From UBA1479 sp040218445 (GTDB lineage: Bacteria > Pseudomonadota > Alphaproteobacteria > Rhodospirillales > Casp-alpha2): a stretch of DNA of 64,000 nt. Within the stretch, counting starts at the first letter, position 1. Each line of letters opens with the position of its first letter. Location: assembly GCA_040218445.1 (NCBI GenBank), contig JAVJRK010000015.1:170405-234404 (forward strand), in the 5' to 3' direction. This document shows, in pieces, positions 1 to 8,948 of this stretch. The notes beneath the pieces are model-generated. The model saw only the letters and a program-made list of their open reading frames with translations, was not told the DNA's origin and did not search any database. The translations under genes and the position numbers were made by a program.

Positions 1-169
1 CGGCCGTGACCACGTTCTCATCCGTGACGACGGCAACGCGCTTGGCGGGCAGAATGGGCGTCATAAGGCGTCCCGCGTCGGCCACAAGGCCGTCGCCGAT
101 CAGGATGTCGTAGCTGCGTTCGCCCAGGTCGACGCTCAGGCGTTCGACAGAAGGGGTATCGGTGGTCAT
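1..169 (-). CDS. aroB: 3-dehydroquinate synthase, N-terminal part (cut by window edge)
   Basis: Only the first 56 codons are inside the window; the gene continues beyond position 1. The translation begins MTTDTPSVERLSVDLGERSY and continues with a DILIGDGL segment and an AVVTDENV strand, the start of the NAD-binding region of dehydroquinate synthase, the second shikimate-pathway enzyme. Its ATG overlaps the aroK stop codon (positions 166-169 read TCAT on the plus strand, ATGA on the minus strand), so the two genes are translationally coupled. The aroK-aroB order is the usual one in proteobacteria, which supports the call despite the short visible part. Confidence 0.9.
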   Translation of the reverse strand, partial: MTTDTPSVERLSVDLGERSYDILIGDGLVADAGRLMTPILPAKRVAVVTDENVVTA

Positions 170-708
170 TCAGTGCCGTCCGTCAGTTCTTCGATGATTT
201 TGTCGGCGGTCTTTTCCGGTGTTTCATCAATGCTTTCAATGATGATATCCGCCTGTTCGTACACGGGATATCGCTCTTTAATCAATTGCTTAAGTTTCTC
301 GGCAGGGTCCGTGCCCTTTAAAAGGGGCCGACCGGCCGCACGTCTGCGGGTGCGGCGTTCCAATACCGCTAGATTGGCGCGCAGCCAAACGCTGGTTGCC
401 GATTCCGCGATGCGCGTCTGCGTGCGCGGGTTCATGAAGGCGCCGCCGCCGGAAGCAAGTACCACGGGCGGTCCTTTCAGCAGGCGTTCGATAACCCGTT
501 CCTCGACGTCGCGGAACGCGTCTTCGCCGTAAATATCGAAGATGTCCTCGATGGTGCAGCCGGCGGCTTTTTCGACCTCGTCATCGGAATCGATGAACGG
601 CAGGGCCAGTTTGGCCGCGAGTATCCGGCCGACGGAACTTTTTCCAGCTCCCATCAGGCCGACAAGAACGATTGTTTTCTCTTTTTTTTCAGATACTTGC
701 TGGGACAT
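166..708 (-). CDS. aroK: Shikimate kinase
   Basis: The 180-residue protein phosphorylates shikimate at the 3-hydroxyl with ATP in the cytoplasm (fifth step of the shikimate pathway). The P-loop GLMGAGKSS is at residues 17-25. Shikimate-binding residues are present: the DSD-type stretch at 40-43, Arg66 in EDAFRDVEE and the GGG turn at 87-89. The lid Arg is in RPLL near residue 127. Length matches the family (170-190). It overlaps aroB by 4 bases downstream. The region 709-909 between it and the plus-strand genes is the divergent promoter region. Confidence 0.97.
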   Translation of the reverse strand: MSQQVSEKKEKTIVLVGLMGAGKSSVGRILAAKLALPFIDSDDEVEKAAGCTIEDIFDIYGEDAFRDVEERVIERLLKGPPVVLASGGGAFMNPRTQTRIAESATSVWLRANLAVLERRTRRRAAGRPLLKGTDPAEKLKQLIKERYPVYEQADIIIESIDETPEKTADKIIEELTDGTE

Positions 709-909
709 GGGCCTGTGACTTGCGGGCAGAGGGTTGGTATGGGCGGGCGACGTTGAAAGCGGGAGAGCGAGCCGATAAACTCCGGCCTGCCCGCCGCTGC
801 CGGAAAAATGCCATAGTCCAAGTCTACCAGAAAGGCTGAAGACGATGACAACCCGCTGAAATGACGGTCGATAAACCCGCGACGCAAGACGAATAGGCCC
901 GCCTTCTCC

Positions 910-1050
910 ATGAAAAGTATTTCCAAGATTATCGTTATTCTGGCTTTCGCGTTGGTGTTGGGGGGAGGAACCTTCCTGGTGACCTGGGATTTTCCGGCGC
1001 CGTCCAAGGACGTGAAGAAAGTTCTGCCCGATGACCGTTTCCCGCGTTAA
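910..1050 (+). CDS. Small single-pass membrane protein (46 aa)
   Basis: ATG at 910 opens a 46-codon frame ending TAA at 1048-1050. The product is a basic N-terminus (MKSISK), one hydrophobic segment (about residues 6-26, IIVILAFALVLGGGTFLV) and a short charged tail rich in Lys, Asp and Pro. Its end overlaps the ATG of the next gene (1031) by 20 bases in another frame, suggesting coupled translation. I do not recognise a family. The support is the overlap, the orientation with the genes downstream and the membrane-protein pattern; it could still be a chance frame. Confidence 0.55.
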   Translation: MKSISKIIVILAFALVLGGGTFLVTWDFPAPSKDVKKVLPDDRFPR

Positions 1051-3148
1051 ACGCCGGGTGGCCCCGTGGCGCGGGGTATTATTGCTTGCGACGCCGCTGG
1101 TGTTCAGTGCGGCCGGAACCGCCGCATGGGCACAAAGCCCGTCAACCGGCGGCCCTGTGCCCTTGGCGCCGGCAAGCGCTGATCAGATACCGAATGTGTC
1201 TGCTGCCGCCCCCGCCGCCTTGCAGCGGCCGGCCGCCTTGGCACCGCCTCGCGCGCTGAAACCGCATGGACCGGCTGAAAAACCTGCGCCGGAAGGCCCG
1301 GCATCGACGCAAGCTGCCCCCACCCCCGGTAAGGGAAGCGGCGGCGAGCCCGGTGTGGAGGTCGACACGCTCGATCAGATCAATCCTGAAACGGCGGGCT
1401 CCCTTGGCCCGGATGACGGCGGTCTTGGCTTTACCCTTTGGCAGGGAACGGACCGGGCCTTTGTTACGGGCATGATGGGCAATCTGCCGGTGCGCGCTCC
1501 GTCGCCCGTGATGCGCGATCTGATGCGCCGCCTGTTGCTGACCGCTGCCCAACCGCCGGTGACGCCGGAAGTTCAGAATTCAGAGGGCAATACCACCGAG
1601 GCGCCGAAAACGAAGCCGCAAAGCCTGATTGCCTTGCGTGTTAAACAGTTGGCGGCCATGGGGGACGTGGCCGGCGTTGGCGATCTGCTTGCCGCGATTC
1701 CCGGCAGCATCACCGATACTGCTTTGCTTCAGGTCGAGGCAAACGCCCGCTTCCTTGCCAACGACAACGCCCGCGCCTGCGGCATCACCGCACAGCAAAT
1801 TCAGGCCGGCGGTGGTGCTTATTGGCAGAAGGCCATGATCTTCTGCCAGATTTTGGCCGGCGAGCCGGAAAAGGCCGAATTGGGAATTTCCATGCTCAAC
1901 GAACTGGGTGCGAAAGAACCCACGTTCCTGGCCCTGACGGACCGGTTGCTCGGTGGGGCCTCGGGTGCGCTTTCCACCGTGACGGATGCGGATGGCTTGT
2001 TGTTGGCCATGGCACGGGCGTCCAAGACGCCGTTGCCGGCCGATGCCACCCGTTCGGACCGGCCGGGCGTGCTGCGCGCCATCGCGGTCAACCCGAATGT
2101 CGGCTCCGACATTCGTCTGGAAGCGGCCGAACGGGCCGAAGCCGCCGGGGCGCTCGACACGGAAGCCCTGCGCCAGCTTTATTCCAGCGTCAGTTTCGAG
2201 CCCGGAGATTTAAGCCGGCCCCTGTCCCGGGCCGAGGAAATCGGCGGTCCCGTGGCCCGTGCGTTGCTTTATCATTCCGCGCTGTCGCAGACGATCCCGA
2301 CGGCGCAGGCCGAAATCATCGGCAAGGCCCTGAAGATCGCCGTGAATGAAGGCCGCTACGGTGCCGCTGCGCGGGTGTTTCATCCGCTGATTTCCAAGAT
2401 ACCGCCCTCGGCGGATTTGTTGTGGTTCGCCCCCGATGCGGTGCGCCTGATGCTGTCCAACAACGATCCCGAGGGGGCAGAGGCTTGGTTCAAGCTGCTG
2501 CAGGCCAGTGCCCTGTTCCAGGACGACAGCCGCGCCCTGCTGCTGCGCATGACCCCCCTGGTTCGTCTGGTCGGCACCATGGGGCTGGAAAACGAACCCC
2601 GGGACCTTAATGCCTGGTGGGCGGCCATGTCGGGCGAGCATGATGCCGCGCGCCGTGCCGCCCTGCTTTATGCCCTGTTGGATGGTTTGGGAGAGGACAT
2701 TCCGTTGGAAGCCTGGCGCGCCATGGGGCCGGTAACGGATCGCAATGCTGCCGATGACGTTCATCCGGCCTTGTGGTTCCGTCTTCAGGCGGTCACCCAA
2801 CGGGTCGAGGACTGGAGCGCTCAGGCGGAAGCCCGTGAAAAGGAAATCGAAAACAGCGCCGCCCTTTTGGCGGAAAGCAGCCCGACGGGCATGATCGACG
2901 AACCGAAGGTGGAGGCACAACTGGGCACGAGCGATGTTTCTCCATTGCCGACCGGTACCGAGGTCGTACCCCTTCCTCCGCACCGGGGCGAGGTTATCCT
3001 TATGGTGCTGGCGATGCTGGGGGATCACGGCACGGCCCAGGCATCGGCCCCCGTGCTGCGTCAGGCCGTGCAAAGCCTGCGTGCCATCGGCTTAGAGCAG
3101 GAAGCGCACGACCTTGCGCTGGAAGCGGCACTTGCGGCGGGTCTTTAG
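1031..3148 (+). CDS. Large exported protein of unknown function, upstream of xerD
   Basis: The 705-residue protein starts with a basic n-region and hydrophobic core (residues 1-34) ending AWA before Gln35, a typical Sec signal peptide. Residues 35-110 are a Pro/Ala-rich low-complexity linker. The rest is mostly Ala/Leu-rich helical sequence without recognisable catalytic motifs, compatible with helical-repeat folds such as TPR-like arrays, but I see no clear repeat consensus. An acidic, Pro-containing loop lies near 610-650. It precedes xerD by about 30 bases. The periplasmic location is inferred; the function is unknown. Confidence 0.85.
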   Translation: MTVSRVKRRVAPWRGVLLLATPLVFSAAGTAAWAQSPSTGGPVPLAPASADQIPNVSAAAPAALQRPAALAPPRALKPHGPAEKPAPEGPASTQAAPTPGKGSGGEPGVEVDTLDQINPETAGSLGPDDGGLGFTLWQGTDRAFVTGMMGNLPVRAPSPVMRDLMRRLLLTAAQPPVTPEVQNSEGNTTEAPKTKPQSLIALRVKQLAAMGDVAGVGDLLAAIPGSITDTALLQVEANARFLANDNARACGITAQQIQAGGGAYWQKAMIFCQILAGEPEKAELGISMLNELGAKEPTFLALTDRLLGGASGALSTVTDADGLLLAMARASKTPLPADATRSDRPGVLRAIAVNPNVGSDIRLEAAERAEAAGALDTEALRQLYSSVSFEPGDLSRPLSRAEEIGGPVARALLYHSALSQTIPTAQAEIIGKALKIAVNEGRYGAAARVFHPLISKIPPSADLLWFAPDAVRLMLSNNDPEGAEAWFKLLQASALFQDDSRALLLRMTPLVRLVGTMGLENEPRDLNAWWAAMSGEHDAARRAALLYALLDGLGEDIPLEAWRAMGPVTDRNAADDVHPALWFRLQAVTQRVEDWSAQAEAREKEIENSAALLAESSPTGMIDEPKVEAQLGTSDVSPLPTGTEVVPLPPHRGEVILMVLAMLGDHGTAQASAPVLRQAVQSLRAIGLEQEAHDLALEAALAAGL

Positions 3149-3177
3149 GTGCCAGATTTAGCCAGGGGAGGCATCCG

Positions 3178-4089
3178 CTGTCCCGATACGTAAGCCTTTT
3201 TCTCGATATGCTGGCGGCCGAACGGGGGGCCGCGCGCAATACCATTGAATCCTATGGCCGCGATCTTGGTGATTTCAGTGATTTCTGCGCCCGCCGCAAG
3301 GTCGCGGCGGATGCCGCCGGTGCCGGGGAAATCACGGCCTATATGAAACGTCTGTCCGGGGCGGGCATGGCGGCCAGCACGCAGGCCCGCCGGCTTTCCG
3401 CCTTGCGCCAATTCTTTCGCTTTCTGCAAGCCGAACGCATCCGCGATGATGACCCGACCCAGGCGGTGGATGCGCCGCGACAGTCCCGGGCCCTGCCTAA
3501 ATACCTCAGCGAGGACGAGGTCGAACGCCTGATGACTGCCGCCCGCGAACGCCCCGGCGCGGACGGATTGCGTACGACCGCGCTGTTGGAGGTTCTTTAT
3601 GCCACCGGCCTGCGTGTGACCGAACTGGTGGGGTTGCCCATTGCTGCGGTGGCGCGCGATGGCCGGGTGCTGGTTGTGCGCGGCAAGGGCGGGAAAGAAC
3701 GCATGGTCCCCGTGGGCGGCCCGGCACGCGACGCCCTGGGCGACTACCTTGCCGTGCGAGACGGTTTTCTTGGTGCGAACAAGGACGGGCGCGGGGCTTT
3801 TCTGTTTCCGTCACGGGCACAGCAGGGGCATCTGACGCGCGCAAGGTTCGGCCAGATCATGAAGGAATTGGCGGTCGCCGCGGATATCCCGTCCAAGCGC
3901 GTGTCGCCCCATGTGTTGCGCCATTCCTTCGCCAGCCATCTGCTGGCCCATGGCGCGGACCTGCGGTCCCTGCAGCAGATGCTGGGGCATGCCGACATAT
4001 CGACGACCCAAATCTATACCCATGTTTTGGAAGAACGTTTGAAGGCGTTGGTCGATCAGGCCCACCCCCTGGCCAAGATCGGTCTGTAA
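3178..4089 (+). CDS. xerD: Site-specific tyrosine recombinase XerD, probable CTG start
   Basis: XerD resolves chromosome dimers at dif together with XerC. The catalytic set is complete (numbering from the CTG start, 303 aa): Arg146 in TGLRVTEL, Lys170 in RGKGGKER, His245 and Arg248 in HVLRHS, His271 in LGHADIS and nucleophile Tyr280 in QIYTHV. The first in-frame ATG (3208) would lose the first helix (SRYVSLFLDMLAAER), which XerD proteins need, and has no ribosome site. CTG at 3178 has GGGGAGG six bases upstream and gives a normal-length N-terminus, so I prefer it. No other start codon is available in frame. Confidence 0.9.
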   Translation: MSRYVSLFLDMLAAERGAARNTIESYGRDLGDFSDFCARRKVAADAAGAGEITAYMKRLSGAGMAASTQARRLSALRQFFRFLQAERIRDDDPTQAVDAPRQSRALPKYLSEDEVERLMTAARERPGADGLRTTALLEVLYATGLRVTELVGLPIAAVARDGRVLVVRGKGGKERMVPVGGPARDALGDYLAVRDGFLGANKDGRGAFLFPSRAQQGHLTRARFGQIMKELAVAADIPSKRVSPHVLRHSFASHLLAHGADLRSLQQMLGHADISTTQIYTHVLEERLKALVDQAHPLAKIGL

Positions 4090-4108
4090 GCCGGGCCGTG
4101 CCCGGGAT

Positions 4109-5440
4109 TCAGGCTTCGCTTGCGACCTTGTTGGCAAGCCAGCGTGCCGTCCGCAGAAGCCGGGCATCATCCCCCCGCGGGCCGACCAGCTGCACACCAA
4201 GGGGCATGCCGTTGGGGCCTTCCATCAAGGGGATGGTAACGGCGGGAACACCCAGATAGGACCAGGTTGAACAGAAAACCGGGTCCCCGGTCGCTTCTAG
4301 CCCCAAGGGGGCCTCGCCGCAGGTCGCCGGGGTCAGGATTGCATCGAATTCTTCGTTCAGGCTTTTCACCCAGCCAGCCAGATGGACCCGCGTATCGACG
4401 CTTTCGTTGAAATCGATGGCGGATACGGTTTTGCCTTCATCGATCATGGCGCGCAGGACGTCGCTTAGCTTGTCTGCGCCATGGGCCTCATAAGCGGACA
4501 GATAGCGCGCGAGGTCCGCACACATGATTTTGCGCAGGTTGCCGACCGCATTGTCGAAATGGTCGGGCAGGGTGACTTCCTCGGACTGCTCACCAAGGAA
4601 CTCATGCAGTTCCTGGAAGGCTTCCTGGGTCTCCGGATCGGCCTTATCCCAGACGGGGGATTTGACGAACGCGAACCGGGGCGGAAGCGGCGGTTCTTCA
4701 AGCATGATTTCGCACAGGTGCGGTGCCGCTGCCGGTTTGGTGTCCGGGTCGCCCGGGTCATGACCGACAAGGCATTGACTGATCAGGGCGGCGTCTTCCA
4801 ATGAGCGCGCGAACACCCCGACATGATCAAGGGTCCGGGACAATGCCAGGGCGCCCGCCCGAGAGATCCAGCCATGGGTCGGTTTATAGCCGACCACACC
4901 GCAGAATGAAGCCGGACGGATGACCGAGCCGTTGGTTTGCGATCCGATCGCCAAGGGCACCATGCCGGCGGCCACGGCGGCGGCGGAGCCACTGGACGAC
5001 CCGCCCGGCGTACGGGTCGGATCGTGCGGATTGCGGGTCTTGCCCGGCGAATAGACGGCCAGTTCCGTGGTTACGGTCTTGCCCATGATCACCGCACCGG
5101 CGGCCTTCAGCCGCTGTACCGCGGTGCAATCCGTGTCGGGGGTGCGTCCTTTGGAAAGGACCGTGCCGTTTTCCGTGGGAAAATCCACGGTGTCGAAGAT
5201 GTCCTTGATGCCGACGGGAATGCCGTGAAGCGGTCCGGTCGGCATGCCGCTGGCGTGCATTTCATCGCAGATGACGGCCTGCTTGCGGGCGAAATCATGG
5301 TCCAGGTGGGCCCAGGCGCCGATCTCGTCTTCCTTGGCGTCGATCCGCGCGATGCAGGCTTCGACCAGTTCCAGTGATGTGATTTCGCCCCGCTCGATCA
5401 TCCCAACCAATTGGGATGCACCCAAATCCGCCAAATCCAT
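4109..5440 (-). CDS. Amidase-signature family hydrolase
   Basis: The 443-residue enzyme has the Ser-cisSer-Lys triad of the amidase signature family: Lys79 in VGIKDIFDT, the cis-Ser region in GGSSSGSAAA (146-155) and the probable nucleophile Ser172 in TNGSVIRPAS. The family hydrolyses carboxamides; specificity cannot be read from sequence. It is not convincingly GatA: it is short and there is no gatC or gatB nearby. It is last in a minus-strand run after the TRAP transporter genes, so it may act on an imported amide or a derived product. It is tail-to-tail with xerD. Confidence 0.88.
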   Translation of the reverse strand: MDLADLGASQLVGMIERGEITSLELVEACIARIDAKEDEIGAWAHLDHDFARKQAVICDEMHASGMPTGPLHGIPVGIKDIFDTVDFPTENGTVLSKGRTPDTDCTAVQRLKAAGAVIMGKTVTTELAVYSPGKTRNPHDPTRTPGGSSSGSAAAVAAGMVPLAIGSQTNGSVIRPASFCGVVGYKPTHGWISRAGALALSRTLDHVGVFARSLEDAALISQCLVGHDPGDPDTKPAAAPHLCEIMLEEPPLPPRFAFVKSPVWDKADPETQEAFQELHEFLGEQSEEVTLPDHFDNAVGNLRKIMCADLARYLSAYEAHGADKLSDVLRAMIDEGKTVSAIDFNESVDTRVHLAGWVKSLNEEFDAILTPATCGEAPLGLEATGDPVFCSTWSYLGVPAVTIPLMEGPNGMPLGVQLVGPRGDDARLLRTARWLANKVASEA

Positions 5441-5466
5441 CGTCCCTGGTCCTTTAAGTATTTAGT

Positions 5467-5691
5467 CTACTGCAACGATGGGGTGTCGTCGTTTTTCCTG
5501 CCGCGGATGGTGGAATCCCACAGATCGTAAAGAATCAGGCCGAGCACGCCCAGGCTGATGATCCAGAACGGAAGGCCGCCCCAGAACCCAGCGAAACCGG
5601 CGGAGATCCCCCAGGCCAGCCCGAGCACGAACGAGGCGACAAGGAACGTCCCGAGGATGCCGCAAATCTGCTCGAAAATTTTCTCACTCAT
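5467..5691 (-). CDS. Small two-helix membrane protein in TRAP operon
   Basis: The 74-residue protein has two hydrophobic segments (about 9-33 and 39-58) and a charged C-terminal tail. The start at 5691 is preferred over the GTG at 5697 because the minus-strand GAGGAG lies about eight bases before the ATG. It sits between the TRAP large permease gene and the amidase, all on the minus strand with short gaps, so it belongs to that transcription unit. No family is recognised; a transporter accessory role is only a guess. Confidence 0.7.
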   Translation of the reverse strand: MSEKIFEQICGILGTFLVASFVLGLAWGISAGFAGFWGGLPFWIISLGVLGLILYDLWDSTIRGRKNDDTPSLQ

Positions 5692-5741
5692 GGTCACTGC
5701 TCCTCAAAACTTAAACTTGGAGTCTGCTCCGCTGGCGGGGT

Positions 5742-7109
5742 TCAGGGGATGTATTTACCGAAGAAGTAATCCGGCAGCCACAGGGCCAGTTCCGGGAACT
5801 GATACATCATCACCATGACCCCGATGACGATGGCGAGATAGGGCATGATGCCCTTGAATATCTGCATCAGTTCGATCATCGGCCCCAGCACCCCTTTTAG
5901 GTAATAAGCCGACATCGCCATAGGTGGCGTCAGGAACGACGTCTGCAGGTTGAGAGCAACCAGCATGGCGAAGAAGTAGGGGTTGATGTCGAAGGCGCTC
6001 AGCATCGGCAGGAAGATCGGCACGAAGATGATCAGGATTTCCGACCATTCCAGGGGCCAGCCGAGCAGGAAGATGATGACCTGAACCAGGATCAGGAACT
6101 GCCAGGGCTCAAGATTAAATCCAAGCACGAAGTGCTCAATGATTTCGTGCCCGCCGAGGTACGAGAACACCGACGCAAAGGTCCAGGAGCCGACGAACAG
6201 CCAGCATACCATGGCCGTTGCCTTGGCGGTCAGGTAGACCGATTCCTTCATCATGCTCCAGTTCAGGGAGCGGTACATGGCGGCCAGGACAATGGCGCCG
6301 AAGGCACCCATGGCGGCGGCTTCCGCCGGTGTCGCCAAACCGCCCAGAATCGATCCCAGAACCAGCAGGATCAGCGCTGTCAGGGGCACGAAAGAGGTCA
6401 AAAGCTGCCAATAGACGATGCGGCGGGGCGGGACATCCTCGGCCCGCGGCTTCGGCGCGATCGACGGATTAATCATCACGCGGAAGATGACATAGAGAAT
6501 GTAGCAACCCGCGAGCATGAACCCGGGAATGATGGCGGCGGCATAAAGGCGCAGCGGCGACAGTTCGGCGATGGCCGCATAGACGATCAGCATGATCGAC
6601 GGCGGAATGAGAATGCCGAGCGTGCCGCCGGCGCAGATCACGCCCGAGGCGAAGCTTTTGTCGTAATTGGCCTTGTCCATCGCGGGAAAGGCCAGCAATC
6701 CCATCAGGGTCACGACCGCACCGACGATGCCGCTGGCGGTGGAGAACACGGCACAGGTGATCAGGGCCGCGATGGCCATGGACCCCGGTAAATTCCGCGC
6801 CGCCATCTGCAAGGCGTAGAACAGTTTGGTGACGATGTCGGCGCGTTCAACCACATAACCCATGAACAGGAACAGGGGGATGGCGACCAGGGTGTCGTTT
6901 TCCATCACCGAGTAGGTATTCTGGTTCAGCAGATAAAAGATCTTGTTGTCGAACAGATCGGCGAACGCCTGGACGCTGCCCGCGTCATAATAGGCGTAAT
7001 AGCCAAAGCCAACGCCCATGGCGAGAAGTGTGAAAGCGACCGGAAATCCGAGCAGCACCATCACAATGAAAAGCGACAACATCAAGATCGCTACTTCGGG
7101 GTTCGTCAT
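5742..7109 (-). CDS. TRAP transporter large permease (DctM family)
   Basis: The 455-residue protein is an integral membrane protein with about a dozen hydrophobic segments. Characteristic DctM stretches are the start (ILMLSLFIVMVLLGFPVAF), GTLGILIPPSIMLIVYA and the AEAAAMGAFGAIV region. It is the ion-coupled transport subunit of a tripartite ATP-independent periplasmic transporter. It is encoded just after the small permease (47-base gap) and downstream of the binding protein. The substrate is unknown; the binding protein resembles those for 2-oxoacids and other organic acids. The length is typical. Confidence 0.95.
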   Translation of the reverse strand: MTNPEVAILMLSLFIVMVLLGFPVAFTLLAMGVGFGYYAYYDAGSVQAFADLFDNKIFYLLNQNTYSVMENDTLVAIPLFLFMGYVVERADIVTKLFYALQMAARNLPGSMAIAALITCAVFSTASGIVGAVVTLMGLLAFPAMDKANYDKSFASGVICAGGTLGILIPPSIMLIVYAAIAELSPLRLYAAAIIPGFMLAGCYILYVIFRVMINPSIAPKPRAEDVPPRRIVYWQLLTSFVPLTALILLVLGSILGGLATPAEAAAMGAFGAIVLAAMYRSLNWSMMKESVYLTAKATAMVCWLFVGSWTFASVFSYLGGHEIIEHFVLGFNLEPWQFLILVQVIIFLLGWPLEWSEILIIFVPIFLPMLSAFDINPYFFAMLVALNLQTSFLTPPMAMSAYYLKGVLGPMIELMQIFKGIMPYLAIVIGVMVMMYQFPELALWLPDYFFGKYIP

Positions 7110-7156
7110 CCTAAAACGTGCTCCGTCTCACCAAACATCGGTGTCAATTAGGGTAA

Positions 7157-7735
7157 TTAAGCCTGCGGTCCGGCCGCGGCTGCCTGTTCTTGCAATATCT
7201 CTTCGGTTTCCTGGGCGTCCTTAAGGCGCGGCAGCCACTTGTTGTTCTTGATCGCCAGATAGCATCGCATGCATTCGGCGATGCCTTGGACGATGAACAG
7301 GCCCGCCGCCAGCGGGATCAGGGTCTTGAAGAAATAAATCTGAATACGGGCCGGGCTGTTCCAGCTGACTTCTTTGTAGCGCCAGGAATCGGATGCGATT
7401 TCCGCGCCGTACCAAGCCAGGGCCAGCATGCCCGGGAAAAAGAAACAAATGTATAGGATCAGGTCCAGGCGGGCCTGCCAGCGGACCGACAGCAAGCGGT
7501 AGATAACGTCTGCCCGCACGTGGGTATCTTGGGCCAAGGCATAAGGGCCGGCCATCAGGAACAAGGCGCCGTACATCTGCACCATCATGTCGAACACCCA
7601 AACGGTCGGAGCATTCAGGACATAACGGACGAAAACCTCATAGGCGACGGACAGGGTCAGAATAAGAATGCACCAGCCAAAGGTGCGACCGATCCAGATG
7701 CTGAGCTCTTCGATGGCATGGATAAACTTTGTCAC
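7157..7735 (-). CDS. TRAP transporter small permease (DctQ family)
   Basis: The 192-residue protein has four hydrophobic segments and the DctQ-type region with AYEVFVRYVLNAPTVWVFD near residues 30-50. It pairs with the large permease to form the membrane complex. Translation starts at GTG (7735-7733 on the minus strand). A strong hairpin at 7771-7796 separates it from the binding-protein gene upstream, which would allow more binding protein than permease to be made. Confidence 0.93.
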   Translation of the reverse strand: MTKFIHAIEELSIWIGRTFGWCILILTLSVAYEVFVRYVLNAPTVWVFDMMVQMYGALFLMAGPYALAQDTHVRADVIYRLLSVRWQARLDLILYICFFFPGMLALAWYGAEIASDSWRYKEVSWNSPARIQIYFFKTLIPLAAGLFIVQGIAECMRCYLAIKNNKWLPRLKDAQETEEILQEQAAAAGPQA

Positions 7736-7770
7736 GGCAAAAATTCCCGGATTTCTGTCACAGATATTAG

Positions 7771-7796
7771 AGGGACAGCCAAATTTGGCTGCCCCT
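7771..7796 (-). promoter_or_regulatory. Intercistronic hairpin between TRAP binding protein and permease genes
   Basis: In the minus-strand transcript two 13-base arms (AGGGGCAGCCAAA and its partner UUUGGCUGUCCCU) pair fully, with one G-U pair and no unpaired loop bases beyond those forced by the turn. It lies 45 bases after the binding-protein stop codon and upstream of the small-permease GTG. There is no clear U-run, so partial termination or protection of the upstream mRNA from 3' decay are both possible. Confidence 0.7.
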
Positions 7797-7841
7797 CCAT
7801 ATCGTAATTTTTCGCTTGAGTCCTATAAAAATAAGGACGGA

Positions 7842-8948
7842 TCAACCGAAGTGGTGCTTGTAAGCGATGCCGTAATCGGGCTGGTTGAGCAGCAGATAGC
7901 CCATCACCTTCTTGGCATAGTCTTTCTGCGAAGCAACGACCTTGGCGAAGAACGGATCTTCGTCGGAGATCTGCTTGACGATCACGTCCCATGCCTTCAG
8001 CTGGTCGGCCATGACGGAATCGGGCGTGCGGTAAACGTTGACGCCGTGCTTTTCCTTCAGAGCGACCAGATCGTCGGCATAACGCAGGGTGTTGTTCCAG
8101 AAGAAGTTCGAGTTTTCCGCTTCCGAAGCATATTCCAGAATGGCCTGGAGTTCCTTCGACAGGGAATCGAATTTCTTCTTGTTGAACGTCACTTCGAAGC
8201 ATTCCTGGGACTGGTGGAAACTGGCCAGGTGATAATGCTTGGAAACGTCCTGCATGCCGAAGTCTTTGTCCGAGGTCGGGTTGTTGAACTCGGCAGCATC
8301 GATCAGGCCGCTTTTCATGGCCGGCTGGATTTCGCCACCCGGCAACTGAACGACAGCCATGCCCATTTCCTGCAGGACGTTGGCGGCCAGGCCGACCGTA
8401 CGGTACTTCAGGCCCTTCATTTGCGAGGAGTCTTTGATTTCCTCTTTGAACCAGCCAAGGGGCTGGGCCGGCATCGGGCTGTTGAAGAAGCTGACCAGGT
8501 TCAAGCCGAGGCTACCCATCAGTTCCTGGAACAGTTCCTTGCCGCCGCCGTAGTGGATCCAGCCGAGCATTTCCTGCGCCGACCAGCCGAAGCAGGGGCC
8601 GGTACCGAACAGGGATGCCGCTTTGGACTTGGAATACCAATAGGCCGGCACGTAGTGGGCGCCATCAAGAACGCCGCGATGGACGGCGTCCTGCATTTGG
8701 CTGGTCTTGACAACGGAGTTGACCGACAGCAGGTCAAGCTTCAGGCCCTTACCGGCCATCGCATTGACGCGATTGACGTAGCTTTTGGCGTTTTCAAGGA
8801 AAATACCACCACCCCAAGCGGCCTGAATTTTCAGAACCGTGGGGGCCGCCGTTGCGATGTTCGGCATGGCGAGAGTAGCAGCAGTCGCTCCGGCAGCAAC
8901 GGCGCCGCCTTTAAGGAATTTCCGCCGATTCACTTTCGTGGTCTTCAT
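7842..8948 (-). CDS. TRAP transporter periplasmic binding protein (DctP/TakP type)
   Basis: The 368-residue protein begins MKTTKVNRRKFLKGG, a twin-arginine-type signal (RRKFLK) followed by a hydrophobic Ala-rich core ending near ATAA, so it is probably exported folded. I chose ATG at 8948 because GGGAGG lies seven bases upstream; the longer frame has no such site. The body matches the TakP-like subgroup: MKGLKYR near the middle, GLIDAAEFNNPTSDKDFG, and a long C-terminal helical part. Relatives bind 2-oxoacids or related carboxylates. It is the first gene of the minus-strand transport operon. Confidence 0.93.
   Translation of the reverse strand: MKTTKVNRRKFLKGGAVAAGATAATLAMPNIATAAPTVLKIQAAWGGGIFLENAKSYVNRVNAMAGKGLKLDLLSVNSVVKTSQMQDAVHRGVLDGAHYVPAYWYSKSKAASLFGTGPCFGWSAQEMLGWIHYGGGKELFQELMGSLGLNLVSFFNSPMPAQPLGWFKEEIKDSSQMKGLKYRTVGLAANVLQEMGMAVVQLPGGEIQPAMKSGLIDAAEFNNPTSDKDFGMQDVSKHYHLASFHQSQECFEVTFNKKKFDSLSKELQAILEYASEAENSNFFWNNTLRYADDLVALKEKHGVNVYRTPDSVMADQLKAWDVIVKQISDEDPFFAKVVASQKDYAKKVMGYLLLNQPDYGIAYKHHFG

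Noticed and set aside
654..1007. Minus-strand frame of 117 codons upstream of aroK
   Set aside because: No homology features or ribosome site; it covers the divergent promoter region and the small plus-strand membrane gene.
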